From the NCBI RefSeq assembly GCF_016743775.1, contig NZ_JAEQMY010000013.1:62001-126000 (forward strand): a DNA stretch of 64,000 nt, read 5' to 3'. Below are positions 17,522-26,828 of the stretch, piece by piece. The position numbers and the translations under genes were made by a program. The notes beneath the pieces are model-generated. The model was given only the letters and a program-made list of their open reading frames with translations. It was not told where the DNA came from and searched no databases. How positions within the stretch are numbered: position 1 is the stretch's first letter; every line of letters starts with the position of its first letter. The DNA is from Microvirga aerilata (GTDB lineage Bacteria; Pseudomonadota; Alphaproteobacteria; Rhizobiales; Beijerinckiaceae).

Positions 17522-20500
17522 ATGCATGCCGCGCCCGCCCCCTCTCAGGATATCCGGCGGATCGATCTGACCTTGCCGGAATCCCTGGGGCTCCATGCCA
17601 TCCGCCTGCTTGAACGGATCGGGGAGGCTGGACCGGGCGGGATGATCTACGTGGCAGAAGGGGAACGCCGGGCCGAGCAGCTGGCAGAGGCGTTGAGGGG
17701 GCTGGCTCCCGATCTGGAGATCTATCTCCTGCCCCCCTGGGATTGTCTTCCCTATGACAGCGCGCCTCCCTCCCGCGAGGCGATGGGTCGCCGCATGTCC
17801 GTTCTCCGGCGCATGACCGAGCCGAGCGAGGCTCCACGCCTGCTCATCGCGAGCGCTGCCGCCATCGTCCAGCGCGTGCCCCCGCGGGACATCTGGCAGG
17901 TGGCCTCCTATGACCTCAAGGCAGGTGAGCCTTTCTCGCAAGAGGCGCTCGAGGATTATCTAGACCGCGCGGGCTACATCCTGGACGAGCGAGTGGATGA
18001 GCCGGGCGAGGCGGCTATCCGGGGGCAGGTGATCGATCTCTTTCCTGCAAATAGCCTCCTGCCTTACCGAGCCGAGCATGATGGGCAGTCCATCGTGGCG
18101 ATCCGCTCCTACGACCCGGTGTCGCAACGGACCGAGGAGGAGGTAGACAGCCTAGTGCTGGAGCCTGCATCGGAGATCTTCCTCAAGGACGCCGCGGACA
18201 ACACCGAGCCGGTTGAACGATCCGATGGGATGGAGCACCGCCTGCCTGATTACTATTCAGCCCTCGAAACGGTGTTCGATTACTGGCCCGGTGCTGCGGT
18301 GGTGGTTGAGGCAGGAGCCGAGGAGAGGCGCCAGCTGGTTCTGGAGCAGATTGCAGATGCGCATGAAAGCCGCACCAAGCTGCGCGTGGAAGGAACTGTC
18401 AGAGGAACTGCCGTTTCCCCAGAGCGGCTTTTCATCGAAGATGACGAATGGACAAGCCGTCTGTCCGAGCGTCGCCTGATCTTCATCCATGCTGCTTCTG
18501 CGGAGGACGCAAAGAACAGTGCCGTGCCGCGATTCGTCACCGCCTCAAGGCCGGCCCGCGCCCTTATGGACTTTGTTCAGCATCAGCAGCAGGAAGGCCG
18601 AAAGATCGTACTTGTCGCGGCGGCCAAAGCGGACCTGAGCAGGTTGAGGCGCAGGGTTCAATCCTTGGAGGCGGATCCCGAGCGCGCGGGCAGCTGGAGC
18701 GATGTTCTCGATGGACCGCCAAAAGGCTGGTTTGCGCTGCAAGCCGATATCAAGAGCGGCTTCATCGATGAACGCGGTGGCATTGCCGTCGTCACGGCAG
18801 GTGATGTTCTGGGTAGCCGCGCAAGCAGCGGCCCGGAACAGGAGGTCAGTTCCGCTGCCCTCCAATTGACTGATACGCGCTTCCAAATCGGAGATGCCGT
18901 GATCCACATGGATCATGGCATCGGCTCTCTGGACGGAATCGAGACGATAACGGCAGGTGATGCAGGTACAGGCGATACGATCAGGCTCGGCTACGCGGGC
19001 GATGCCGTACTGATGATCCCGGCAACGGAGATGGAGCGCGTTTGGCGGTATGGCGCAATGTCCGAATCCATTACGCTGGACAAGCTGAAGAGCGATGCAT
19101 GGTCCTCCCGTCGTGAAAAGATCGAAGCCGAGATCCAGGAAACAGCCGAGCGCCTGTCCGAACTGGTGAAGGTTCGAAAGGCGATAAGGCTGGAGCCGCT
19201 TGTTCCGCCGCGCCGCGAGTACGAGCGCTTCGCTGCACGCTTTCCTTTTTCCGAGACCCCTGATCAGGTGCGCGCCATCGAGGATGTTCTGCAGGATCTC
19301 TCGTCGGAGCATCCCATGGACCGCCTCGTTTGCGGCGATGTTGGCTTCGGCAAGACGGAGGTGGCCTTGCGCGCTGCCGCAGCCGTGGCGCTGGCAGGCA
19401 AGCAGGTGGCTATCATTGCTCCCACGACGGTTCTGGCGCGCCAGCATGTGCGAAGCTTCCAGAGGCGATTTGCCGGGCTTGGAATCGAGATCGGCCATCT
19501 CTCCCGCCTCGTGAAGCCCGTTGAGGCGAGAGCGGTCAAGAAGGGGCTTGCGGATGGCTCTGTCCGAATCGTGATCGGCACCCATGCCTTGGCGGCCAAA
19601 GGCGTGACTTTCAAAGACCTCGGCCTTGTGGTGATCGATGAGGAGCAGCGTTTTGGGACCGCCCACAAGGCGAGGCTCAGGGAGCTGGCCTCAGGAGGTC
19701 ACGTTCTGACGCTGACCGCAACGCCGATCCCGCGCACGATGCAAGCTGCATTGGTGGGCTTGCAGGAATTGAGCATCATCGCGACGCCGCCGGCCCGCCG
19801 GCAGCCGATCCGCACCTTTCTCACGCCTTTCGATCCCGCAACGGTTCGGGAGGCCCTCATGCGCGAGCGCCGCCGCCGCGGGCAAAGTTTCGTGGTCTGC
19901 TCCAGGGTTGAAGACATTCAGCCCACACGCGAGCAGTTGGCAAAGCTCGTGCCGGAACTCGTGGTCTTCGTCGCCCATGGACAGATGCCTCCCGCCGAGG
20001 CCGACGATGCGATGGTCCGCTTTGCCGATGGCGAAGGTGATGTTCTTCTCGCCACCAACATCATCGAGAGCGGCCTGGATGTGCCTCGCGCCAACACCAT
20101 GCTGGTGTGGCGGGCGGACCGGTTCGGGTTGTCGCAATTGCATCAGTTGCGCGGACGTGTCGGACGGGGGCGCATCCGCGGCACCGCCTATCTGCTGACG
20201 GAGCCTGGCCAGGCGTTGCCCAAGGCAACAGAGAAGCGCCTGCGTACTCTTGAGGCCCTCGACCGGCTCGGGGCCGGTTTCGCGATCAGCGCACGGGATC
20301 TCGACCAGCGTGGGGCAGGGGCGATCCTCGGCGAGGAGCAGACCGGGCATGTCAAGCTGATCGGAACGGAGCTCTATCAGCACATGCTGAAGCGCGCATT
20401 GCACGGTGAGCCTCTCGACGATGACTGGACGCCCGATCTCAACATCGGCGTGACAGGCATGATCCCGGAGACTTATGTGAATGAGCCCGAAATACGGATC

Positions 20501-20857
20501 GATCTTTATGCCCGCCTTGCCCGCTTCGATCAATCGGAGACGACCGACGATCTTGAGGCTGAAATCGAAGATCGGTTCGGTCCCATGCCGGAGCCGGTGC
20601 GCCATCTCCTTCGCCTGACGGAGTTGAAGCAAGCCTGCCGGCGCGCCGGTATTGCGCGCATCGATGCAGGCCCTCAGGCGATTGCCTTGACCTTCCGGCC
20701 TGGAGCTTCGGAAGAGCTTTCCCTGCAGCAAATGATCGAAACGTCCGACGGCGCACTACGCTGGAGTGGCGAGCGTCTCATTTTCGCGGTCTCGGAGGAA
20801 GAAGCGGAGATGCGTCAAAAGCGCATCAGCGAACTGCTGAACCGTCTCCAAGCATAA
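17522..20857 (+). CDS. mfd: Mfd-like transcription-repair coupling helicase
   Basis: 1111-residue multi-domain SF2 protein. Order: UvrB-like N-terminal part (about 1-350), an RNA-polymerase interaction-like domain near 475-550 ('FQIGDAVIHMDHGIGSLDGIE'), then the RecG-type translocase with Walker A GDVGFGKTEVA, Walker B VVIDEEQRFG, TATPIPRTM and 'RGRVGRGRIRGTAYLL', and a C-terminal TRCF domain ('GVTGMIPETYVNEPEIRIDLYARLA'). The ATG at 17522 is chosen over upstream GTG/ATG codons because the family begins there. It would displace stalled RNA polymerase and recruit UvrA. Domain sequences are rather divergent, so it may be a second Mfd paralogue. Confidence 0.82.
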   Translation: MHAAPAPSQDIRRIDLTLPESLGLHAIRLLERIGEAGPGGMIYVAEGERRAEQLAEALRGLAPDLEIYLLPPWDCLPYDSAPPSREAMGRRMSVLRRMTEPSEAPRLLIASAAAIVQRVPPRDIWQVASYDLKAGEPFSQEALEDYLDRAGYILDERVDEPGEAAIRGQVIDLFPANSLLPYRAEHDGQSIVAIRSYDPVSQRTEEEVDSLVLEPASEIFLKDAADNTEPVERSDGMEHRLPDYYSALETVFDYWPGAAVVVEAGAEERRQLVLEQIADAHESRTKLRVEGTVRGTAVSPERLFIEDDEWTSRLSERRLIFIHAASAEDAKNSAVPRFVTASRPARALMDFVQHQQQEGRKIVLVAAAKADLSRLRRRVQSLEADPERAGSWSDVLDGPPKGWFALQADIKSGFIDERGGIAVVTAGDVLGSRASSGPEQEVSSAALQLTDTRFQIGDAVIHMDHGIGSLDGIETITAGDAGTGDTIRLGYAGDAVLMIPATEMERVWRYGAMSESITLDKLKSDAWSSRREKIEAEIQETAERLSELVKVRKAIRLEPLVPPRREYERFAARFPFSETPDQVRAIEDVLQDLSSEHPMDRLVCGDVGFGKTEVALRAAAAVALAGKQVAIIAPTTVLARQHVRSFQRRFAGLGIEIGHLSRLVKPVEARAVKKGLADGSVRIVIGTHALAAKGVTFKDLGLVVIDEEQRFGTAHKARLRELASGGHVLTLTATPIPRTMQAALVGLQELSIIATPPARRQPIRTFLTPFDPATVREALMRERRRRGQSFVVCSRVEDIQPTREQLAKLVPELVVFVAHGQMPPAEADDAMVRFADGEGDVLLATNIIESGLDVPRANTMLVWRADRFGLSQLHQLRGRVGRGRIRGTAYLLTEPGQALPKATEKRLRTLEALDRLGAGFAISARDLDQRGAGAILGEEQTGHVKLIGTELYQHMLKRALHGEPLDDDWTPDLNIGVTGMIPETYVNEPEIRIDLYARLARFDQSETTDDLEAEIEDRFGPMPEPVRHLLRLTELKQACRRAGIARIDAGPQAIALTFRPGASEELSLQQMIETSDGALRWSGERLIFAVSEEEAEMRQKRISELLNRLQA

Positions 20858-20956
20858 GGGGTGTCAATCTGCCAGGATCCGCTTGAGGCCGGTCCGCCGT
20901 GAACGTATTCGGCTCACAGGACTTAATGTTGAAACCATCCTGACGATGAGGAGCCT

Positions 20957-21184
20957 ATGACGTCCGAGGAAATCAAGGAGTTGAATGCAGCGCGCGAGAG
21001 CCTTGTGAAGCGACGCAGGGAAATGGCGCGGCAAATTTCCGAAGCCCCGCTTCCTTCCATCGAGATGGCGGAGGAGCTCACAAAAATCCTTGTTGCTGTC
21101 GAGGCTTTGGATAGGGCCCTCAATGAAGCGGGCCACCCCTATATGAGCCAGGGCGTCGTCGATCAGCTCAGGGCCGACAGCTGA
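20957..21184 (+). CDS. Small hydrophilic protein, unknown
   Basis: 75 residues (MTSEEIKELNAARESLVKRR ...), rich in Glu, Lys, Arg and Ala, predicted as two helices that could form a coiled coil. GATGAGGAGCC precedes the ATG. It follows the mfd-like gene by 100 bp on the same strand. No family recognised. Confidence 0.6.
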   Translation: MTSEEIKELNAARESLVKRRREMARQISEAPLPSIEMAEELTKILVAVEALDRALNEAGHPYMSQGVVDQLRADS

Positions 21185-21187
21185 TCC

Positions 21188-21745
21188 TCAGAGCTTGATC
21201 CTTCCCACGAGATCGAAACCTGCCCCTGATTTCGGCCTGAGCACAAGCATTTCGCCCTCGCCGGGGAAAACGCCGGTGAGGGCTGTGATGTTGACCTGGT
21301 GTGTGACAAGCACAAGGACGCCGCTGGAGCGCCAGTTCTCGATGATCTGGCGCACAGCCCGTGTTTGCGCCTCTTCCTGATCACGCCCCGAGAAGAACGA
21401 ATCCAGGGGAGGTGACGGTTCCGTCCGATCACCGAACGCCAAGCGCGCGGTTTCCAGGGCGCGGCACCAGCGGCTTGAGAGCACCCGCTCAACGGGGATC
21501 TGCCGGCTCCTGAACCGCTCTCCTATGGCTCTAGCCTGCTGCCGGCCTTCTGCCGAGAGGTTGCGTTGCGTCGTGCAATCCTCAAGTCGAAAGTTTGCCG
21601 GATCTCCCGTGCCAGGTGCCCGGGCATGGCGAAACAGCGCAACCGCGCCGCCCTGACGGAGGGACTGCCAAGCTTCGTCCGAGGCCCGCACAGGGCCCGC
21701 CCAGAGCATTGCTGCCACCAGCAGGAGAGCCAGAATTCCGGGCAT
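21188..21745 (-). CDS. Exported histidine phosphatase family protein
   Basis: 185 residues with a signal peptide (MPGILALLLVAAMLWAGPVRA) and a phosphoglycerate-mutase-like fold. The catalytic motif is LFRHARAPG (RHA rather than the classic RHG), supported by 'SSRWCRALETARLAF' and 'VLVTHQVNITALTG' with the second His. Periplasmic members of this branch are phosphatases of unknown substrate (AIS/SixA-like). It is convergent with the small gene ending at 21184, only 3 bp apart. Confidence 0.85.
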   Translation of the reverse strand: MPGILALLLVAAMLWAGPVRASDEAWQSLRQGGAVALFRHARAPGTGDPANFRLEDCTTQRNLSAEGRQQARAIGERFRSRQIPVERVLSSRWCRALETARLAFGDRTEPSPPLDSFFSGRDQEEAQTRAVRQIIENWRSSGVLVLVTHQVNITALTGVFPGEGEMLVLRPKSGAGFDLVGRIKL

Positions 21746-21831
21746 CGTCCATCCTCCACGCTAAACAGCCAAGCTGCCTCATTATAGGCTTAAAGTCCCG
21801 CTCTAAAGGCAGGCAAGAAGAATACACCGCT

Positions 21832-21849
21832 GAACCAGGTTCATGGTTC
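21832..21849. promoter_or_regulatory. Palindrome in the divergent region 21746-21886
   Basis: GAACCA-GGTTCA-TGGTTC: perfect 6-bp arms with a 6-bp spacer, and the inner GAACCAGGTTC is itself palindromic. It sits between the phosphatase and the cysteine-peptidase genes, where an operator could serve both. No regulator is suggested by sequence. Confidence 0.3.
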
Positions 21850-21886
21850 CGACAGAGTTTAAAAGACTCGCACCAGGGGCACTTCG

Positions 21887-22429
21887 ATGACTTCGATGAC
21901 GCGGAAGTCGGCGGCAATCATGCTCGCCGGTATTGCAGGACTTTACGCTGGCGCCGCATTGGCGAAGCCGAGCCGTCAGGTTTCTTTGACATCAGAGCGG
22001 ATGGCGCAGCTGCAGCAGGTGAACAGCCATGTGAACAGCACGGTGCGGGAGGTCTCCGATCTGGAGCAGTATGGCCGCGAGGATGTGTGGGCACTACCCA
22101 CCAGCGGCAAGGGTGACTGCGAGGACTTCGCGCTGCTCAAGCGCAAGATGCTGATCGAGCGGGGCTGGCCGGCTTCTTCGCTTTCGATCACCGTCGGAGC
22201 CACGTCACAAGGTGAAGCTCATGCAGTGCTCACGGTATCGACCTCCCAAGGTCAATATGTGCTCGACAACCTGACTTCCGCGATTCTGAGCCCTGCCCAG
22301 ACCGGCCACGTGTTCCATGCAAGGCAGGCAGGCCGCGGCTGGATCACAGCTTCCGGCGAGAGGACAGCCGAGCCCGTCGCCGATCTGCCCGTCGCCAGGT
22401 TCGCCCGCGTGGCCCACACCTCCCCGTAG
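21887..22429 (+). CDS. Transglutaminase-like cysteine peptidase (C93, BTLCP)
   Basis: 180-residue exported protein with a signal peptide (AAIMLAGIAGLYAGAALA). The Cys-His-Asp triad of the family is seen in GDCEDFALLKR, GEAHAVLTV and VLDNLTS. Relatives include LapG, which cleaves the adhesin LapA, but most alphaproteobacterial members have unknown targets, and no adhesin, LapD or diguanylate cyclase is adjacent. Start at ATG 21887; the next ATG (four codons on) could also serve. Confidence 0.86.
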   Translation: MTSMTRKSAAIMLAGIAGLYAGAALAKPSRQVSLTSERMAQLQQVNSHVNSTVREVSDLEQYGREDVWALPTSGKGDCEDFALLKRKMLIERGWPASSLSITVGATSQGEAHAVLTVSTSQGQYVLDNLTSAILSPAQTGHVFHARQAGRGWITASGERTAEPVADLPVARFARVAHTSP

Positions 22430-22443
22430 ATCCTGCGGAGGGG

Positions 22444-23265
22444 CTATGCCTCGGCGGCCAGCTCAACGAGGGTATCCACGAGTGGATCGGATGGGTCGGC
22501 GAGGCCTGCGATGACATCGAAGTGATGCGCTTGTGGAACCTCGTGGTATCGGGTTGCCACTCCAGCCTTGCCCCATTGCTCCACAATGGCGCGCGATTGG
22601 CGCAGGAACTCGCTGCTTTCTGCTCCGCCGACGACGGCAACGAGGCGGCCGTTTTCAGGTGGCTTCCACGCAAGCGGACTTAAGCGCCGGGCCTCCTCGA
22701 CCGTGAGCCCGAGAGCCTTGTTGATCGAGGTGGAGACAAGCGGGGGCAGGTCGAACAGGCCTGAGATCGGCATGGCGGTCCGGATGGGTCTCGGCAGACT
22801 GTCCGGCTGCGCCATCAGGCAGGCAGCCAGATGTCCACCCGCCGAATGGCCTGTGGCCACGAGCGGACGCCCGGACCGCTGCATGACAAAGTCGGCCGCA
22901 CGCGCGACATCGGATACGATGTTCGCGAGCGTGACGGCCGGAGCCAAGTTGTAGCTTGGAACCGCAACTGTGAGTCCCCGCTCGTTGGCGCCGCGCGCCA
23001 GATGGCTGAACGACGATTTGTCCAGGGCCTGCCAGTAGCCGCCGTGAACGAACATCACAATCGGCCCGCCGATGTCGCCGCCCTGCGGATAGAAGAAGTC
23101 GAGCCGATGGCGTTCGCCCGGTCCATAAGGCAGATCCAAATCGCAGCGCGCCGTCTCGCGGTAGGCACCTGCATCCCGCTGGGAGCCGGAAATATGAACG
23201 GCATGATCCGGTACACGCGCTCGGTTGTTATACTCCGCCTCGAAGTTCGGTTCTTCGGCTTCCAT
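22444..23265 (-). CDS. Alpha/beta hydrolase, arylformamidase (KynB)-like
   Basis: 273-residue alpha/beta hydrolase of the kynurenine formamidase-like branch: N-terminal 'EAEYNNRARVPDH', oxyanion motif HGGYW, nucleophile elbow GHSAGG, and late His in 'QAHHFDVIAGL'. Family members hydrolyse N-formylkynurenine or related aryl amides/esters. It lies 14 bp after the left livF on the same strand, so it is the last gene of the livKHMGF operon beside an anthranilate-CoA pathway; cleavage of a precursor that yields an aminobenzoate is a reasonable inference. ATG at 23265 preferred over GTG at 23268. Confidence 0.82.
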   Translation of the reverse strand: MEAEEPNFEAEYNNRARVPDHAVHISGSQRDAGAYRETARCDLDLPYGPGERHRLDFFYPQGGDIGGPIVMFVHGGYWQALDKSSFSHLARGANERGLTVAVPSYNLAPAVTLANIVSDVARAADFVMQRSGRPLVATGHSAGGHLAACLMAQPDSLPRPIRTAMPISGLFDLPPLVSTSINKALGLTVEEARRLSPLAWKPPENGRLVAVVGGAESSEFLRQSRAIVEQWGKAGVATRYHEVPQAHHFDVIAGLADPSDPLVDTLVELAAEA

Positions 23266-23279
23266 CACTTCAGCCCCTG

Positions 23280-23978
23280 TTAAACGTGCAGATACCGCTC
23301 CTTCAGACTGGAATCGGTCATGAGTTCTGCGCTCGTGCCCGTCCAGACCGAACGGCCCTTTTCGATGATCACGTGTCGGTCGGCAAAACTCGCCAGGGCG
23401 CTGACGTTCTTGTCGATCACAAGGATCGATTGGCGCTCACCCTTCAGTCTTTTCAAGCATGTCCAGATTTCTGCACGGATGAGGGGGGCCAGTCCCTCGG
23501 TTGCTTCGTCGAGGATGAGCAGCCTCGGGTTCGTCATGAGGGCGCGTCCGATTGCCAGCATCTGTTGCTCGCCGCCTGAGAGCTGCGTACCGAGATTGCT
23601 TCTGCGCTCCTTCAGGCGCGGAAACAGATCGTAGACGGCGTCCAGCGTCCACCGGCGTGAGCCCGTGCGGGCCGACGCTGTTGCGACGAGGTTTTCTTCT
23701 ACCGTCAGGGTCGGGAAGATCTGCCGGCCTTCCGGTACGAGGCCGATGCCGGTCTGCGCGATGCGATACGGCGCAAGCCCCGTGACGGCGGCTCCATTGA
23801 AGCGCACTTCGCCGCCGCGCGGCCGCAGCAGGCCCATGATGGAGCGCACAGTGGTGGTTTTTCCCATGCCGTTGCGGCCGAGCAACGTCACCACCTCACC
23901 GGCAGAAACCTCAAGGGAAATGTCGAACAGAACCTGGGCAGCGCCGTAGGAGGCTTGGAGGTGGCGGACGGACAGCAT
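23280..23978 (-). CDS. livF: Branched-chain-type ABC transporter ATPase (LivF), left importer
   Basis: 232 residues. Walker A LGRNGMGKTT, signature LSGGEQQMLAIGRAL, Walker B LLILDEATEGLAP (Ala instead of Pro after Glu). The usual H-loop reads ILVIDKNVSAL, so the switch His is replaced by Lys/Asn, a feature of some LivF-type subunits for aromatic substrates. It overlaps livG by one base and is the fifth gene of a divergent operon running from 28007. Confidence 0.9.
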   Translation of the reverse strand: MLSVRHLQASYGAAQVLFDISLEVSAGEVVTLLGRNGMGKTTTVRSIMGLLRPRGGEVRFNGAAVTGLAPYRIAQTGIGLVPEGRQIFPTLTVEENLVATASARTGSRRWTLDAVYDLFPRLKERRSNLGTQLSGGEQQMLAIGRALMTNPRLLILDEATEGLAPLIRAEIWTCLKRLKGERQSILVIDKNVSALASFADRHVIIEKGRSVWTGTSAELMTDSSLKERYLHV

Positions 23979-24733
23979 CAGACCAGCTCCTCCTCGCCCA
24001 GATAGGCGGCGCGGACCTCCGGATTGGTTCTGACCCGCTCCGGCGTATCGGTCGCGATCACGCGGCCATAGACGAGCACCGAAACACGGTCGGCAAGGGA
24101 AAAGACGGCGTCCATATCATGTTCGATGAGCACGATGGTGAGGCGGCTCTTCAAGCGCCTTAAGGTTTCCACCACCCGCTGGGACTCGTCGTGGCCGGTA
24201 CCCGCCAAAGGCTCGTCGAGCAGAAGCAGTTTCGGCTCGGTCGCAAGGCCGATGGCCAGCTCCAGCTGCCGCTTCTCGCCGTGAGACAAAAGGCCTGCCG
24301 GAACGTAAGCGCGGGGACTGAGGCCAACCAGATCCAGGCATTCCATGGCCGGCCCGTTCAGGGCCTTCTCCTGGGCGGCATTGCCGAGGAAGCGGAAGCT
24401 CGAGCCGGAGCGTGCCTGGACCGCGAGCGCGACATTCTCAAGGGCGGAGAAGCCGGGAAGGATGGACGTGATCTGGAATGATCGGGCAAGCCCGCGCCTG
24501 ACCCGTCGCGGCATTGGCAGCCGCGTGATGTCCTCGCCCCCGAACAGGACTTGGCCCGAGTCCGGGGGCAGCGTCCCTGAGATCTGATGGATGAGGGTCG
24601 TCTTGCCTGCTCCGTTGGGGCCAATGATGGCATGCAGCTCGCCGGGCTCGACGGACAGGCTCACATCGTCCGTGACAACGAGGGCGCCGTAGGCTTTCCG
24701 CACATGGCGGAGTTCGAGAAGGGGCTCAGCCAT
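23978..24733 (-). CDS. livG: Branched-chain-type ABC transporter ATPase (LivG), left importer
   Basis: 251 residues from ATG 24733 (MAEPLLELRHVRKAYG), which overlaps the livM stop by 8 bases; earlier in-frame starts lie inside livM. Walker A GPNGAGKT, signature LSHGEKRQLELAIGL, Walker B LLLLDEPLAGTG and VLIEHDMDAVF with the switch His. It energises the left importer with livF. Confidence 0.9.
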   Translation of the reverse strand: MAEPLLELRHVRKAYGALVVTDDVSLSVEPGELHAIIGPNGAGKTTLIHQISGTLPPDSGQVLFGGEDITRLPMPRRVRRGLARSFQITSILPGFSALENVALAVQARSGSSFRFLGNAAQEKALNGPAMECLDLVGLSPRAYVPAGLLSHGEKRQLELAIGLATEPKLLLLDEPLAGTGHDESQRVVETLRRLKSRLTIVLIEHDMDAVFSLADRVSVLVYGRVIATDTPERVRTNPEVRAAYLGEEELV

Positions 24734-25757
24734 GATGAGGCCTCCGCAGCAGGCCCATGATCCCGCCTCTGACGAAGAGCACCACAAGGATCAGAAGGGG
24801 GCCGAACACCATCTTCCAGTTCTCTGCAAGGTGGGATCGAGTCTCCTCGCTCAGGAAGAAGCCTGCCGCGTGCAGGATTTCCGGCAGGAATTCCTCCAGA
24901 AGCAGGAAGGCGGCCGCTCCGATAATCGCGCCGTGGAGGGAGCCCAAACCGCCGAGCACGACCATGAAGATCAGCTCGCCCGAGCGCTGCCATGTCATGA
25001 AGGCGGGGCTCACGAACTCCGCCTGATTTGCGAGCAGGCACCCCGCAAGGCCAGCCATCATGCCGCTGATCACATAGGCGACAAGCTGAAAGCGGAAGGG
25101 CTGAAAGCCCACGGCTTCCATGCGGGTGGTGTTCTCCCGCGTGCCGCGCAGAACGCGCCCGAAGCGGGAGGCCACGAGGGCTCGCGAGAATGCGTAGGTG
25201 CCGAGGAGGCAGAACAGGCAGACCCAATAGAAGGCGAAATCGTTCTCGAGGATCCCTGACCCGGCAACGAGGCTGCGGGACGATAGGGTCATGCCGTCGT
25301 CGCCGCCATAGGGCGCAAGCGAGGTGGCGAGGAAGTACAGCATCTGCCCGAAAGCAAGCGTGATCATGATAAAATAAACGCCCTTCGTCCGCAGGGATAT
25401 CGCACCTGTGGCGAGCGCGAAAACCGCCGACCCGGCAAGGGCCACGGGGATCTGGATGAGCGCATCCTCGATGCCGTGGCTCGCCAGAATGCCGACCGCG
25501 TAACCCCCAAGGCCCAGAAAGGCCGCGTGGCCGAAGCTGACGAGGGCGCCGTAGCCGAGGATCAGATCAAGCGCCATGGCGGCGATGCCGAAGATCATCA
25601 CCCGCGTGAGGAGGGACAGAACATAGCCCTCCGCGCCGGAGGACGTAGCCAGGAGAGGTGCTGCCGCAAAGGCTGCGAAGAGGACGATGGGGATCAGCTC
25701 AAGGCGCGTGGTGAGCGAGGGCGCGGGAGCGGACGGCGTTTCGGCGAGTTCGGTCAT
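24726..25757 (-). CDS. livM: Branched-chain-type ABC transporter permease (LivM), left importer
   Basis: 343 residues, about nine membrane helices. Typical LivM features: 'LDLILGYGALVSFGHAAFLGLGGYAVG' and the cytoplasmic loop RFGRVLRGTRENTTRMEAVGF. It is followed by overlapping ATPase genes and preceded by livH with 9 bp between them. Confidence 0.9.
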   Translation of the reverse strand: MTELAETPSAPAPSLTTRLELIPIVLFAAFAAAPLLATSSGAEGYVLSLLTRVMIFGIAAMALDLILGYGALVSFGHAAFLGLGGYAVGILASHGIEDALIQIPVALAGSAVFALATGAISLRTKGVYFIMITLAFGQMLYFLATSLAPYGGDDGMTLSSRSLVAGSGILENDFAFYWVCLFCLLGTYAFSRALVASRFGRVLRGTRENTTRMEAVGFQPFRFQLVAYVISGMMAGLAGCLLANQAEFVSPAFMTWQRSGELIFMVVLGGLGSLHGAIIGAAAFLLLEEFLPEILHAAGFFLSEETRSHLAENWKMVFGPLLILVVLFVRGGIMGLLRRPHHG

Positions 25758-25766
25758 GGCCGCGCC

Positions 25767-26687
25767 CTAACGTTTCACGGGAAACAAGCCGGAAGGCCGG
25801 AAGAACAGAACCGCAGCCATGAAGATATAGATCAGCATGGGGGCAATGGCCCGGCCGGTCTGGCTTGCGGCCGCGGGGTCGAGAATGAGACGCAGCAGGT
25901 TGGGCGCAAAGGAGCGGCCGACCGTATCCACCAGTCCGATCAGGAGCGCCGCCAGGAAGGCGCCGCGAATGGAGCCGATGCCGCCGATGACGATGACCAC
26001 GAAGGCGAGAATGAGGATGTTGTCACCCATACCGGGCTCGACCGACAGGATCGGCGCCACCATCGCGCCGGCAAAGCCCGCGAGCATGGCGCCGAAGCCG
26101 AACACCACCATGAACAGCCGCTGGATGTTGACGCCGAGCGCCGACACCATCGCGGCATTGCTGGCACCGGCCCGCACCAGCATGCCGACGCGGGTGTGGC
26201 TGACGAGAACATAGAGCAGGCCAGCGACCGCCAAGCCGGCCGCGATGATAGCCAGCCTGTAGACCGGGTAGAGCAGGCCGGTTGCGATCTCGACGGAGCC
26301 CGAGAAAATCTCGGGCACGGGCACGCTCAAGGGAGCGGCGCCCCACACGAACCTGACGCCCTGGTTCAGGAACAGGATGATGCCGAAGGTGGCGAGCACC
26401 TGGTCGAGGTGATCCCGGTCGTAGAGGTGCCGAAAGATCAGAAGCTCCAGAAGGAGGCCGAAAGCCAGCGCCGTGGGAAGGGCAAGGAGAAGGGCCCAGC
26501 CGAAACTTCCGGTCCAGGCGCTGAAAGCCGCCACCAGATAGGCGCCGACCATGTACTGAACGCCGTGAGCCAGGTTGATGAAATCCATCACCCCGAACAC
26601 CAGGGTCAGGCCTGCTGCGATCAAGAAGAGGATGAGCCCGAATTGAAGGCCGTTCAGGGCCTGGACGAAGAGCAGGGTCGCATTCAT
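25767..26687 (-). CDS. livH: Branched-chain-type ABC transporter permease (LivH), left importer
   Basis: 306 residues from ATG 26687 (MNATLLFVQALNGLQFG); a GTG two codons upstream is possible. Signature 'LVFGVMDFINLAHGVQYMVGAY' is the LivH consensus, and the sequence ends FFRPSGLFPVKR as in related permeases. It is separated from livK by 141 bp containing a hairpin. Confidence 0.9.
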   Translation of the reverse strand: MNATLLFVQALNGLQFGLILFLIAAGLTLVFGVMDFINLAHGVQYMVGAYLVAAFSAWTGSFGWALLLALPTALAFGLLLELLIFRHLYDRDHLDQVLATFGIILFLNQGVRFVWGAAPLSVPVPEIFSGSVEIATGLLYPVYRLAIIAAGLAVAGLLYVLVSHTRVGMLVRAGASNAAMVSALGVNIQRLFMVVFGFGAMLAGFAGAMVAPILSVEPGMGDNILILAFVVIVIGGIGSIRGAFLAALLIGLVDTVGRSFAPNLLRLILDPAAASQTGRAIAPMLIYIFMAAVLFFRPSGLFPVKR

Positions 26688-26775
26688 GGGCACGTCACTG
26701 GCAGCACGCCTGCATTGATCGAGCCTCCGCTCGGCGCCCTCCGGACGAGAGCGTAGTCGTCAATCGGTTGGATGA

Positions 26776-26816
26776 GGCTCAGTCTGTCACCGGCCGAGCG
26801 TGAGACAGACCGAGCC
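26776..26816 (-). terminator. Hairpin between left livK and livH
   Basis: GGCTC-A-GTCTGTC (26776-26788) pairs with GACAGAC-C-GAGCC (26804-26816) with a single A-C mismatch and a 15-base loop. No U-tract on the minus strand. Like the hairpins after urtA and oppA, it probably tunes binding-protein versus permease levels. Confidence 0.5.
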
Positions 26817-26828
26817 ACGCGAACAGGC

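Noticed and set aside
21887-22429. Naming the C93 peptidase LapG
   Set aside because: The catalytic triad matches the wider BTLCP family, but no LapA adhesin or LapD receptor is nearby, so the specific name is not supported.
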